From: Acidianus brierleyi
GTDB taxonomy: Archaea > Thermoproteota > Thermoprotei_A > Sulfolobales > Sulfolobaceae
Assembly: GCF_003201835.2 (NCBI RefSeq)
Contig: NZ_CP029289.2
Location: 744,001 to 808,000 of the forward strand
DNA: 64,000 bases
Direction: 5' to 3'
The notes beneath the pieces were generated by a model. It ran no database searches. It worked only from the letters and a program-made list of their open reading frames with translations, and had not been told where the DNA came from. Position numbers and translations under genes: made by a program. Below are positions 33,585 to 43,542 of the stretch, one piece after another (the first letter of the stretch is position 1; the number at the start of each line of letters is the position of its first letter).

Positions 33585-33661
33585 GGTTAGGGCGTGGTAG
33601 GCTCCACATGCTTCGCCTCTAACATGGCTAGGCGATGGCTTGAAGAGCCGAAGGAGTTCAC
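33585..33661. repeat. Right end of the IS605-like element, uninterrupted
   Basis: GGTTAGGGCGTGGTAG corresponds to GTTAGGGCGCGGTAG at the end of the TnpB element. It is followed by the GGCTC...GAGCC hairpin and GAAGGAGTTCAC. At 12480/13882 an IS110 of the second type splits GAAGGA from GTTCAC; here the joint is intact. No gene lies between here and 33808. Confidence 0.65.
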
Positions 33662-33808
33662 ATGATGGGAAGTAGCTCTTAAGACCTTTTTAGGAAATTT
33701 TTATCCAAACTAAATATTAGCGCTTTCAGAAAGTTTATAGCTTATAAGGATTTACATTTAAACCCTAGTCTAAGAATTTTTCGAAAATACTAATGAACGA
33801 AATAAATG

Positions 33809-34447
33809 CTAACAATATTTTTCTATAAACTCCATTGCTTCCCATATTTGAGGAAAAAAATTTTTATTCAATTTTTTAATCAGATATTCTAAAGTATCTT
33901 CAAAGTTACTAAAATATCTTCTTACTTCATTATTTTTCTTTATGATACCTTTTATTTCATTGCAATTTTTAATCTCGTTCAGCTTATCTAGGTCTTTTAT
34001 TTCGTTAGTATTTCTTAAGTAAAGTAGTATTTGTTCCTCTAGACATAACTTTTCTCCTAAGAAAACTAAAATTATTAATTTGTGATTACTATTTTTAAGT
34101 ATAACCGTTCCATTATCCAACTTGAGAAAATTTTCAAATCCAAATTCTTTTATTGCATTTTCCATTTCTTCCTTGTGTTCTATATCTGCTATTATTAAGT
34201 ACGCTTTAATTATTTTGCCTTCTTTCTCGTCTATATATTTTATCGCTCTAAACGTAGCTTTAAGACTACCAGTAGGTGAAATTTGTTCTTTAATAGCTGA
34301 ATATTTAGGTTGTATAAAAACAGTTTGATACAATAAGAACTTACTAATTCCATTTACTTTCTCGGCTATCTTTTTTAAAAGTATTATGTCTCTACTTTTT
34401 GACGTATTACCGTTAGTTACAATTAGTCTAATAATCACCTTACTCAT
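33809..34447 (-). CDS. Small partner of the defence-like ATPase, TOPRIM/DUF3226-like
   Basis: About 212 residues from ATG 34447 (a GTG at 34477 overlapping the ATPase gene is the alternative). It starts MSKVIIRLIVTNG, with an alternating strand-helix pattern. AYLIIADIEHKEEMENAIKE and LIILVFLGEKLCLEEQILLY sit where TOPRIM-like archaeal proteins of the DUF3226 type carry their acidic residues. The match is by pattern and is weak. It directly follows the ATPase in one operon. Such ATPase/TOPRIM-like pairs are often antiviral. Function is inferred. Confidence 0.5.
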   Translation of the reverse strand: MSKVIIRLIVTNGNTSKSRDIILLKKIAEKVNGISKFLLYQTVFIQPKYSAIKEQISPTGSLKATFRAIKYIDEKEGKIIKAYLIIADIEHKEEMENAIKEFGFENFLKLDNGTVILKNSNHKLIILVFLGEKLCLEEQILLYLRNTNEIKDLDKLNEIKNCNEIKGIIKKNNEVRRYFSNFEDTLEYLIKKLNKNFFPQIWEAMEFIEKYC

Positions 34448-34460
34448 CGGATTTTCAAGC

Positions 34461-35879
34461 TTATTGCTTACCTTCACTTAGAATCTCCTCTAAGCTCTGT
34501 GAAATTAGCCTAGGATCCTCATTAGACTCTATTCTTACCTTAGCTTCGTCATTATTCATTTCATATATTTTCCCAGAGCCCATAATGAAAACCTTGGCTC
34601 CAGCTTTCACAAGACTGTATAATACGTCGAAAGATTGCGTAGTAACTAATATTTTAACTCCGTCTTGTTCAATTATTTTTAAAAGAAAATTCATAAGTAT
34701 TTCCAATTTATTGACATATAATCCCATGGCCTCCATATCATCTATTAATAGTATTTTAGGTGAATAAATAGAATAAAGTAAAATTAAAACTATGAGATTC
34801 TTTATTCCTTCTCCTAAATCATCTAGCCTTATTACACTGCTGTCTTCTTTTTCTATCATCAACTGTTGAACTCCGTTAAAAGGTTCATTTAAAACATTTC
34901 TAAACGATTTATCTATAGTCTTTAGGAGAAGACTCAGTTCTTTTCTTTTGTTAAAGATATTTTCCCAATTACTTATCACGTATTTCTCATATTCTGTGAG
35001 TCTTCTAGAATTAATGAAAATGATATCTGAGCTTACACGATAAAGTCTACTTTTCGCTATAAAATATTTCATATCGTTAATGTATTCTACAGTAAAGGTT
35101 CTTCCATAATTCTTACTTATAATCATTGCAAGAGCGTCATCGAAATTTGTTTGTAATAAATTTCTTGAGTATGTTATTCCATCTATTGAAATATTATTAT
35201 TGCTAAACAAAGAGATTGCTTCCAATATTGTTGTTTTTCCAGCAGCATTATCACCTATTATTACATTCATTTTGTCAAATTTCAGCACTAAATCTTCCAA
35301 GTTTCTAACATTAAGTTTTATTGCAAAGGTCTTCTTTAGTTCTTCAAATTTCTCTGGAAAAGAAAAGAGATAGTCCTCGTTTACTTCACCTATATCAAAA
35401 AGTCTTATAAAGTATCCGTTTCCCTTTTTTAGTATCCAGGCTGTAGGTTTTCCTTCAGAAGTCACTGAAATAGGAATAATATCAGAAATATTGTTTATAG
35501 GTCTAAGACCTTTATTCCTAGGATATTCTAAAAGATTACCTACTAAAGTATTTTTTGTATCGACTTCAGAAGGCAAAATTTCAGTATTAAAGATATCAAT
35601 TCCAGTAACTTGTTTAGAACCTTTGTATAAGAAAGGAACATCTCCGGCCCAAATTATAGTACCACCTCTATTTATATAATCAAAGATGAGTAACGGTGAA
35701 TTGGATTTAGAGTCCCATAAACATGAAGGAATTATGTCAGTACCAAATATTAGGTAACTTGAACTACCATGAGAGTATAACCATTCAACTAACTCCTTGT
35801 CACTTATAATTAACTTTCCTCTACTCTTAGTAGCTTTAAACCACGACCATTGTTCACCTTTGAATGTTGCTATCTCCAT
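34461..35879 (-). CDS. OLD/AAA_15-like ATPase with a novel N-terminal domain
   Basis: 472 residues. Residues 1-175 form an alpha/beta domain with YLIFGTDIIPSCLWDS and FDYINRGGTIIWAGDVPFL, resembling the class I amidotransferase-like domains that sense or bind ligands. The ABC/SMC-like ATPase follows: Walker A GDNAAGKTT (209-217), a signature-like LDDLGEGIKN (352-361) and Walker B ILLIDDMEAM (376-385), then ILVTTQSFDVLYSL as the switch. It has the short middle part typical of OLD-like and AAA_15 proteins. The partner gene starts at its stop. A defence role is possible and not shown. Confidence 0.65.
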   Translation of the reverse strand: MEIATFKGEQWSWFKATKSRGKLIISDKELVEWLYSHGSSSYLIFGTDIIPSCLWDSKSNSPLLIFDYINRGGTIIWAGDVPFLYKGSKQVTGIDIFNTEILPSEVDTKNTLVGNLLEYPRNKGLRPINNISDIIPISVTSEGKPTAWILKKGNGYFIRLFDIGEVNEDYLFSFPEKFEELKKTFAIKLNVRNLEDLVLKFDKMNVIIGDNAAGKTTILEAISLFSNNNISIDGITYSRNLLQTNFDDALAMIISKNYGRTFTVEYINDMKYFIAKSRLYRVSSDIIFINSRRLTEYEKYVISNWENIFNKRKELSLLLKTIDKSFRNVLNEPFNGVQQLMIEKEDSSVIRLDDLGEGIKNLIVLILLYSIYSPKILLIDDMEAMGLYVNKLEILMNFLLKIIEQDGVKILVTTQSFDVLYSLVKAGAKVFIMGSGKIYEMNNDEAKVRIESNEDPRLISQSLEEILSEGKQ

Positions 35880-36017
35880 TGAGATACTTTGTGTTCTAAA
35901 AATTAAATGCTTACCTTAATTTGGATCTAAATCTTTATCGTAAATTTGACTAACATTAAAGACGCTTTGATATTTAAAGTCAGAAGAAGGATTATTCTTA
36001 TAAGTAAAAAATCCACC

Positions 36018-36027
36018 ATATATAAAA
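36018..36027 (+). promoter_or_regulatory. TATA box of the GH36 gene
   Basis: ATATATAAAA is centred about 35 bases before ATG 36058, giving a leader shorter than 12 bases. Confidence 0.45.
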
Positions 36028-36057
36028 AGTTTTAAGCGTTAGACGAAGTATCAAGTG

Positions 36058-37995
36058 ATGCAGAACATATCTTTAGATAAAGTAATTTTCAAGGAAAATA
36101 ATTGTAAACCTTCATTATTACATAAATCTGAAAATTATTTTGAATATGATGCTTGTGGAAGCAATTTTCTTGTTCTTAACTTTAAGGAAAGAATAGGAAT
36201 ACAATCTTTTTCTTCTTTTAATTTTGCGGAGTTGACTATAGATATTCCTAAGGGAGATTTCTTAGCTTTAACTATCTCGCCTTTAGTTAATTATAGTTCT
36301 GGATATAAATATTATAACGAAATTTATACTTATGGTAAAACTGAAGCTAAAGAGCCTGAGAGAATAGAATATCCAGTAATTAGAGAGTATGAAAATTATA
36401 AGGAAATTAACAAGATCACTCCGTGTTGGAGTTATTCTTACGTATCAAAGGACGTTAAAGATATAATTTATCCTACAATTGCTCTACTTATAAAAGGAGA
36501 AAAATATACTACTTATTTAGTAAATAGTAGTAATGGAATATTTTCCTCTTTAAAGGGAAATAAAATACTGTTGGAAGGATCATATAATTCAGGTAAAGTT
36601 TCATGGAACTTATTTATAGGAGAAGGAGAAAATCCTTATGAATCTATCTCAAGGGCATTTCATGAAATGAGTAAATGGAGTAATGTCAAGTTTAGAGATG
36701 ATAAGAAAAAACCTTTGATTTTAGGTAAATTGGGTTGGTGTTCATGGAACGCTTTTCTTACTAACTTAAATGAGGAAAAAATGGTTAGTGTGATAGAAGG
36801 CATAATTAAAAGAGGAGTAAAATTAGGTTATGTTATTATTGACGATGGATGGCAGGAACTTAACGATAAAAGAGCGTTAGATTCTCTTGACCCTGACAAG
36901 AAGAAATTCCCTAAAGGGTTTGATGTAAAGCGTATAAAGGATTTAGGAATAGAAGACGTAGGATTATGGCACACTATCAACCTTTATTGGAACGGTTTTA
37001 GTGAAAACGTTAAAAACGATTTAAGCGAAGGAGAAAAAGTAGATAATTCATATCAGTTGCCGCAAGACGTTAATAAGGCATTAAAAGCTTACATTAAATT
37101 TCATCAGAAACTAAAGGCCGATGGATTTTCTTTCATAAAAGTGGATAATCAGTGGGTATTGAGAAAGCTTTATACTTTAACAGAAAATATTCAGACAGCA
37201 CTTCAATTTTCTGGGTATGTTAATGATCTTGATATATTAAATTGTATGTCCATGGTTCCTGAATGCTATACAAACTATTCCATAAGTAACGTTATGAGAA
37301 CTTCTAACGATTATATACCTAACTGGAAAGATGCTGGAAAGCTTCATCTTCTTTTCAATGCATACAATTCTCTATTCTTTAGCAACATAGTTTATCCAGA
37401 TTACGATATGTTTGTAAGTTATGATCCTTATGCCTTATCTCATCTGATAATGAGAATTTTTAGTGGAGGTCCGGTTTATATTACAGATAAAGATCCAGAG
37501 AAAACAAATGTTGAACTTCTCAATAAGGCTATGATATCTGGAAAATTGCTTACTGTTGATTATCCAGGTTTAATTACCAAGGATATAATTTTTTCAAATC
37601 CCTTTGTAGAAGATAAACTACTTAAGATTGCATCAAAGGCAAATGGAATTCCAGTAATTGCTGCAGTAAATGTTAATAAAGATGGAAAAAGAATAGTGGA
37701 CACATTAAGGGCTGAGGATCTTCCTTATACCGTTGATAAATCTATGATGTATTATAAGGTCATCAAGGAGGAACATGGATACTTGGAAGACCTTAAGATA
37801 GATTTAGGGGAAATGGAATCTGAGATTATAGTTCTAGGTAAGAAAGGTACGCCAATTGGGTTGAAGGAATATTTGTTACCTCCTTCCACGATGAAAGATG
37901 GGCAAACGCTAGCTTCTGGTACTCTAATTATTCTTAACGACGAAGTTAAGGAGGTTAAAGTTAGAGAGGGTACTAAAATAGACTTTGTCATATAA
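36058..37995 (+). CDS. galS: GH36 alpha-galactosidase
   Basis: 645 residues from ATG 36058 (a GTG three bases earlier is possible). It belongs to the GH36 raffinose synthase-like branch described for Sulfolobus GalS (about 650 residues). LGWCSWNAF begins the TIM barrel, VIIDDGWQEL is a conserved strand, the nucleophile is Asp363 in FIKVDNQW, and the likely acid/base is Asp418 in MRTSNDYIP. There is no signal peptide, so it works in the cytoplasm on alpha-galactosides such as raffinose or melibiose. It is the first gene of the saccharolytic island and monocistronic. Confidence 0.85.
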   Translation: MQNISLDKVIFKENNCKPSLLHKSENYFEYDACGSNFLVLNFKERIGIQSFSSFNFAELTIDIPKGDFLALTISPLVNYSSGYKYYNEIYTYGKTEAKEPERIEYPVIREYENYKEINKITPCWSYSYVSKDVKDIIYPTIALLIKGEKYTTYLVNSSNGIFSSLKGNKILLEGSYNSGKVSWNLFIGEGENPYESISRAFHEMSKWSNVKFRDDKKKPLILGKLGWCSWNAFLTNLNEEKMVSVIEGIIKRGVKLGYVIIDDGWQELNDKRALDSLDPDKKKFPKGFDVKRIKDLGIEDVGLWHTINLYWNGFSENVKNDLSEGEKVDNSYQLPQDVNKALKAYIKFHQKLKADGFSFIKVDNQWVLRKLYTLTENIQTALQFSGYVNDLDILNCMSMVPECYTNYSISNVMRTSNDYIPNWKDAGKLHLLFNAYNSLFFSNIVYPDYDMFVSYDPYALSHLIMRIFSGGPVYITDKDPEKTNVELLNKAMISGKLLTVDYPGLITKDIIFSNPFVEDKLLKIASKANGIPVIAAVNVNKDGKRIVDTLRAEDLPYTVDKSMMYYKVIKEEHGYLEDLKIDLGEMESEIIVLGKKGTPIGLKEYLLPPSTMKDGQTLASGTLIILNDEVKEVKVREGTKIDFVI

Positions 37996-38066
37996 GACAA
38001 ACTTTTTATGAATTTACTTGTCACTTGTGACAAGCTTTTATAATTCTAGCGTATAATATATACTAG

Positions 38067-39375
38067 ATGGATGACAACGAATTAATGTCCATAATATCGG
38101 ATTGGAATTTCTGGGGTAATCTAAGTAGAAAAAATTGGATAAAAAGAAATGAATATGTTAATTATATAGTCAATTTATTGAAAGGTATAAATATCATAGC
38201 AATATCAGGAATAAGAAGGAGCGGTAAATCAATAATTTCGTTACAAGTTATAGAAGAATTAATAAATCGAGGAATTGATCCAAAGGATACACTTATTATA
38301 AAACTTGACGATGAAAGGCTAATTAATCCAGATTATGAGTTACTTTTACGAATTTTTGATCTATATTTAAATAACATTAAAGCTAACTCTAATTCTCCTA
38401 TTAGTTATAGACGAAGCACAGGAAGTAGTAGGATGGGAAAGATTTACTAGAGGATTATCAGAAAAAGGAAATAAGATAATTGTAACAGGTTCCTCAGCTA
38501 AACTATTAAGTTCAGAATTTACTACACTATTGTCGGGAAGACACGTAGAAGTTAGAGTATTTCCATTGGATCTTAAAGAATATTTAAAATTCAATAGTAT
38601 AAATTTTGATGATAACCTTGACATTATCAAGAATATGAAAGAAATTAATAAGGGAATTGAAAATTTAATGAGTAATGGAGGATTTCCAGACATAGTACTT
38701 CATACTGATATTTCAAACGAACTAATTTCAAGTCATTTTGATACTATAATTCTAAAGGACGTTATAGGTAGATATAAGATTAGAGATGAGGGAAAAATTA
38801 GAGCTTTAGCAAAATTTTACATCTCATCTACTTCAACAAGGATAACTTACAATAGCATTTCAAAATTTCTAAAAATTCCAGTAAAAACAGTAGAAAGGTA
38901 TTCATCATATTTAGAGAAGGTATATTTAATTTTCTTTTTAAATAATTATTCATTATCTATAAAAACTATCGAGAATTCTCCTAGAAAGGTTCACGTTATT
39001 GACAATGGATTTACTAAGATATTTAATCCTAAAATTTCCAGAGGAAGACTATTTGAATCTTTAGTTGCACAGTTCTTATATAAATACTCTTTGACAAAGA
39101 GAATGGAGACATATTACTGGTATGATAACGTGGAAGTTGACCTTGTCGTAGTTAATAATGATAGGATATTACCTATTCAAGTAGTTTACGATCTAAGTGA
39201 AGAAGATACTTTTCAAAGAGAATTTAAAGCGTTAAAGAAATTCATGGAAAAAATGGGCGTAAATAATGGAATAATAGTAATATATAGAGGAGAAGAGAGG
39301 GAAGTAGAAGGAATTAAAATTATTCATGCCTATAAATTTTTCTTGAGTGAAATATTAAAAACGTATCTAGAATAA
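38067..39375 (+). pseudogene. AAA_14/DUF4143 ATPase, frameshifted
   Basis: The first frame gives ISGIRRSGKS (Walker A) and KLDDERLINPDYELL. The second, beginning near 38395, gives LLVIDEAQEVVGWERF (Walker B), IIVTGSSAKLLSS, then the winged helix and a DUF4143 end with GRLFESLVAQFLYK and YWYDNVEVDLVV. One small indel at about 38395 separates them; correcting it yields about 435 residues. A truly split gene is unlikely because Walker A and B would be on separate chains. It is related to the family at 15852. Confidence 0.75.
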
Positions 39376-39403
39376 AAATTACAAAATAATACTTTGAATA
39401 AGC

Positions 39404-40861
39404 CTATCTTCTTAACTGATTAATTGGAGGAACTCTATTAAGGTGTTCTATTCTATCAGTTATTCCATTATTTTCAGCGATTTCCTTATAAATAAACGCT
39501 GAAGGTCTCCAATAGAGCTTTTTAGTATCATAATCTACTTGAAGTAATCCGAATTTTTTACTAAATCCTAATGCCCACTCGTAATTATCAGCCAATGACC
39601 AGTGTAAGTATCCTCTAACGTCTATTCCTGCTTGAATAGCTCTGTAAACTTGGTAAATGTGAGTTACAAGATAATAAGGTCTCAAATAGTCTCCTTCATC
39701 AGCAATGCCGTTTTCGGTAACATAAATAGGTAATTTGTACCTATTCCAATAATGTTCTATTACATCGCGAAGCCCTTCTGGATAAAATTCCCATCCCACG
39801 TCACTACAAGGCCTGCCATCTAAGCTTATAGAATCTTTTTCACATAGACCGCCATAGCCTGGCATATATTTATAACCATCACCCGTGGATCTGACAACAA
39901 CTCTGCTATAGTAATTTACTCCTATCCAATCTAATTTATTTTTTAGATCTTCTCTAACTTCATTACCTATTTTCCCAGAAGTTATTGCATCAAAAAATAT
40001 CCATCTAGCATTATATTCTGCCTTTTCTGCAGCTTCCTTATCCTTTTCACTAAAAGGAACAAATGCAGTATTGCCGTAAATCATTCCTATAATCCCATTA
40101 TATCTCTTTATTAAATCGTAAGCTCTTGCATGAGCTTGAATTAAGTTGTATCTTACTATTTCGGAATATTCAGAATTTAGATAAGCTGGAGGGAATCCGC
40201 TTTTAACTCCGACATAGCCGTTATTATGGTAAACATTTGGTTCGTTCATAGTAGAATATATATCTACTAAATCAGAAAATTTCCAAGCTACATATGCAGA
40301 AAACTTAGCAAATTCTATTACAGTTCTCTTATTTAGCCAACCGCTTTTCTCTGTTTTTTCGCCTTTTCTTATTGCTATGGGATCATGAAGCCATAAAGGT
40401 AAGGGCCAGTGATAAAGATTGAGAATTAATTTTATTCCTCTATTTTTAATATCTTTGAATATTTCTCTATAATGCTCTACTGCTTCCTTATTGGCAATCT
40501 TATCAAGCTCCTCTAGATTCCTCTCTTTAATATCGACATAAGTTATTTTATTACCATTAATTTCTGTATCTACATTAACTTCAAATGTTGATTTAGGAAA
40601 TATTCTAGACCATTCTATTCCAGCTCTGTAGATTTTAAGTCCCATTCTTTCAGCATTATCATGAAATACTTTGTAATTATGCCAGTAAGCAGGCCCATTC
40701 TCTGGAAGATCACCGCTTACCAATCCTGAAGAAATATTCTCTTTATCATGTACCCATACAAACCAGTCACTATTTGGATCTTCGCTTCCCTTTAGTCCCA
40801 TTTCAGTTTGAAAACCACTTTGAGACCAACCAAAAACAAAATCTTTAGGAAATCGAATCAT
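39404..40861 (-). CDS. lacS: GH1 beta-glycosidase
   Basis: 485 residues, the Sulfolobus-type beta-glycosidase with broad beta-galactosidase, beta-glucosidase and beta-fucosidase activity. The acid/base is Glu207 in TMNEPN and the nucleophile Glu383 in YVTENG. FVFGWSQSGFQTEMG at the N-terminus and YLHWSLADNYEWALGF at the aglycone site are diagnostic. It is cytoplasmic and tetrameric in relatives. The TATA box lies 22-28 bases upstream of the ATG, so it is leaderless. It follows three transport and hydrolase genes on the same strand. Confidence 0.95.
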   Translation of the reverse strand: MIRFPKDFVFGWSQSGFQTEMGLKGSEDPNSDWFVWVHDKENISSGLVSGDLPENGPAYWHNYKVFHDNAERMGLKIYRAGIEWSRIFPKSTFEVNVDTEINGNKITYVDIKERNLEELDKIANKEAVEHYREIFKDIKNRGIKLILNLYHWPLPLWLHDPIAIRKGEKTEKSGWLNKRTVIEFAKFSAYVAWKFSDLVDIYSTMNEPNVYHNNGYVGVKSGFPPAYLNSEYSEIVRYNLIQAHARAYDLIKRYNGIIGMIYGNTAFVPFSEKDKEAAEKAEYNARWIFFDAITSGKIGNEVREDLKNKLDWIGVNYYSRVVVRSTGDGYKYMPGYGGLCEKDSISLDGRPCSDVGWEFYPEGLRDVIEHYWNRYKLPIYVTENGIADEGDYLRPYYLVTHIYQVYRAIQAGIDVRGYLHWSLADNYEWALGFSKKFGLLQVDYDTKKLYWRPSAFIYKEIAENNGITDRIEHLNRVPPINQLRR

Positions 40862-40882
40862 AACTATACCGTAAAATTTAGG

Positions 40883-40889
40883 TATATAA
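40883..40889 (-). promoter_or_regulatory. TATA box of the GH1 gene
   Basis: TATATAA on the plus strand (TTATATA on the coding strand) is centred 25 bases before ATG 40861, predicting a leaderless transcript separate from the upstream GH116 gene. Confidence 0.5.
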
Positions 40890-40928
40890 GAATTTCTATT
40901 ATAAAAGAAGATATTTACTTTAAAAAAA

Positions 40929-43511
40929 TTAAAAATGTATCTCTAAGAAATCGTTTTCCTGTAATATTATTTCTTTACTCAACTTTATCTCGGTATCGGA
41001 AGTATAATTTATCTCCTCATTATTTACTATTATTTTTCTTGGTATCTTTGGTAATTTCAATTTAGATAAGGAGAGCATACCGTGATAAAGTCTTATGTTA
41101 ATTTTATCCTTGTTTATTTCCATTTTTCCCCAACCAGTAGGCAGGAATATTATCCATATTAATTCGTCTACTGCAGGATCTATAGTTAAAGTAGATGTAA
41201 ATCCATCGTATCTTAATCCTTGATAAGCAGGGATAATAGTCATTGAAGATAAAGGTCTCAAATAATGGGAACCCCACTCTAAATGATTCCAGAAATTTCC
41301 AGCTAATTTGTACCTATCATAGATATTTTTAAGTACTTCTTCAGCCTCCTTTAACATCTTCTCATAGATTAAATGAGACACTACGTAAAATTCAACTCCA
41401 GACCAAGGAGTATCAACTTGAGTAGTAGCAGGCAAATTAAGAGGATTTTGATATTTTCCTTTTAAAGGTCTATATCCATCCGGGTATGCACCATTAATAA
41501 GACCCTCTTCGTCTTTTAAATTATATTTTATTATTGCTTTTAATGAACTCTTAACTACACTGTCATCCAAAAATCTTGAACCTAATAGAGTAGAATACCA
41601 GTGTCCCAAAAGCTGGGACGCATTGCATGCCTTATCCCTAAAGTTTGAGATTGGATCGTACCAAAGATCAAAGTATTCTCCATTCCATAAGTACTCTAAC
41701 AATTTCTTTACTGATTGCTCATAATCATATTTATCGTTAACATTAAGGATCTTAGATGCTTCATTAAAAGCTTGAAGAGAAGCTATCCATTGTATTGACG
41801 TTAAAGAGGTTATACCTATCATACTCCAATCATCGTACGTTTGAATAGATAATGGTATAGTATCTTTGCCTAAAATATGTGAAATGTTTGTATCTCCTCT
41901 AGGTAAATTAAACATTGAATTTACGTATCTTAGCCATTCTAATCCTGCTGGAAGTGTATGGTAAATTAATCCGTCTAAACTTTGTGTTCTCATTGTAGAT
42001 TCTAATGCTTCTTTAGCTTCTGGGAAAATGTTATTAAGAAAATCTTTATCTCCAGTCATTTTCGCTATTAAGTACCACATTAGAGTAAATTCCGGATTTA
42101 AGTCAGCTCTATGATATTCGTCAACCTTTAACGTATCAGTAAAAAAGTGGGGTACTCTTCCTTTTGGATCTTTTCCTGTCTCCTTAACTATTTCATTTAT
42201 AGTAGAAGACAGTTTTTCATAGTCAGTAGGAATAGATGGATCCTTCGATATCTTTTCTAAGAATTTTTGTCTATTTTCGTTAAAGGCTAGCGAATAAATC
42301 ACATGTTCTGGACTTCCTTCCTTAATTGTTTTATCTTTAAATTGTAAAATTAATTTTTTAGCTAGGTCAGGGAATAGATTAAGGATAGTATAAATGGAAT
42401 AAGTAAGGACATCAATTGTATTTAATGCTGTATGCATAGGTCCATCACTATATGGGAAATTAGGTGGTAGAGCATATTCGTCATGTTTTCTTTTATCTGC
42501 CGTATTAAAATATCCTTCCCAGATTCCGAAGAATCCTTCCCTGCTTAACCAAGTAGATTTTATTAACGTAGTAAGTTGTGAACCTATTAAATCGGCTATC
42601 CAGCTTTCTATTCCCTTTACATTATAAAGCAAATCATGGAAAAGAGTAGTCTTGGATTCTAAATAGTCCATTTTAGACTGGACATAATCTGCTACTTCCT
42701 CACAATTTTTAAAATAATTTTCATAGAAATGACCAATTTTCTCTCCATTACTTAATACATGATTAGGGAAATACCAAGATAAGATAAAAATTACGTTCTT
42801 ACCTTTTCCTCCTATCAGACCGTAATTACCTTTCCCTGATTTAGTTTCTAATCTTCCTTCTTCTCTGAACTTATTCCACAATTCATATTCAATTATTGGA
42901 GTTTTTTCAAGATATCTACCAAAAGTATTCTCTCCAATAACTCTTACGCATAAATTACCATTATATCTTGGATCATTAGAATCTATTTTACCACTAAAGA
43001 TAAGCGTACTATTTTTAAATTCTACATCACCATTAGGGAATGGATTTTTAATACCCAACATAAAATCGGTAACTTCGTCTGAATTAAGTTTCAAAATAGC
43101 TACTGGAAGAGATGAATTCTTTAAATCTAAAGGAATAAATGGTGAAAAAGCTTTCATTGACAACTTAAAGTCGTCGATGAAATTTAGATAAGCTATTGGT
43201 GGTTCTCCATTAAATTCTACTTGTTTAACTGGTCTAAGCCAAGGTAATGTATATGGACTTCCACCAAAATAGTAATCATAAGCTTGAAGTACTCTTACTT
43301 TTACCTTATCTTTCTTTTGCCTAGCTACAATAAAGCTATCCATTTCATCTATGTAATACACATATCTTATGTCTTGTCTCTCTGCGTATCCTCCATTATT
43401 GAAAATTGTCCAATCATAAAACCTTCCATCCGCTCTTATTTCTATAGATCCGGAGCCTATTCCTCCTAACGTAATTCCAGAATCAAGGTTATAAGAATAC
43501 GAATATTTCAT
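40929..43511 (-). CDS. GH116-family glycosidase
   Basis: About 860 residues when started at ATG 43511 (MKYSYSYNLDSG), which matches the start of the paralogue at 60666; longer starts at 43535 or 43583 would overlap the MFS gene. The N-terminal beta domain opens with LGGIGSGSIE. The C-terminal alpha barrel has a candidate nucleophile Glu in FGIWEGYFN and the acid/base region QTYDDWSM (Asp560, Asp561), as in GBA2-type enzymes. Sulfolobus GH116 enzymes cleave beta-glucosides and beta-xylosides. No signal peptide is seen. Confidence 0.8.
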   Translation of the reverse strand: MKYSYSYNLDSGITLGGIGSGSIEIRADGRFYDWTIFNNGGYAERQDIRYVYYIDEMDSFIVARQKKDKVKVRVLQAYDYYFGGSPYTLPWLRPVKQVEFNGEPPIAYLNFIDDFKLSMKAFSPFIPLDLKNSSLPVAILKLNSDEVTDFMLGIKNPFPNGDVEFKNSTLIFSGKIDSNDPRYNGNLCVRVIGENTFGRYLEKTPIIEYELWNKFREEGRLETKSGKGNYGLIGGKGKNVIFILSWYFPNHVLSNGEKIGHFYENYFKNCEEVADYVQSKMDYLESKTTLFHDLLYNVKGIESWIADLIGSQLTTLIKSTWLSREGFFGIWEGYFNTADKRKHDEYALPPNFPYSDGPMHTALNTIDVLTYSIYTILNLFPDLAKKLILQFKDKTIKEGSPEHVIYSLAFNENRQKFLEKISKDPSIPTDYEKLSSTINEIVKETGKDPKGRVPHFFTDTLKVDEYHRADLNPEFTLMWYLIAKMTGDKDFLNNIFPEAKEALESTMRTQSLDGLIYHTLPAGLEWLRYVNSMFNLPRGDTNISHILGKDTIPLSIQTYDDWSMIGITSLTSIQWIASLQAFNEASKILNVNDKYDYEQSVKKLLEYLWNGEYFDLWYDPISNFRDKACNASQLLGHWYSTLLGSRFLDDSVVKSSLKAIIKYNLKDEEGLINGAYPDGYRPLKGKYQNPLNLPATTQVDTPWSGVEFYVVSHLIYEKMLKEAEEVLKNIYDRYKLAGNFWNHLEWGSHYLRPLSSMTIIPAYQGLRYDGFTSTLTIDPAVDELIWIIFLPTGWGKMEINKDKINIRLYHGMLSLSKLKLPKIPRKIIVNNEEINYTSDTEIKLSKEIILQENDFLEIHF

Positions 43512-43542
43512 GTAGTTTAGTAAAGAACTTAACATAAAAGAT

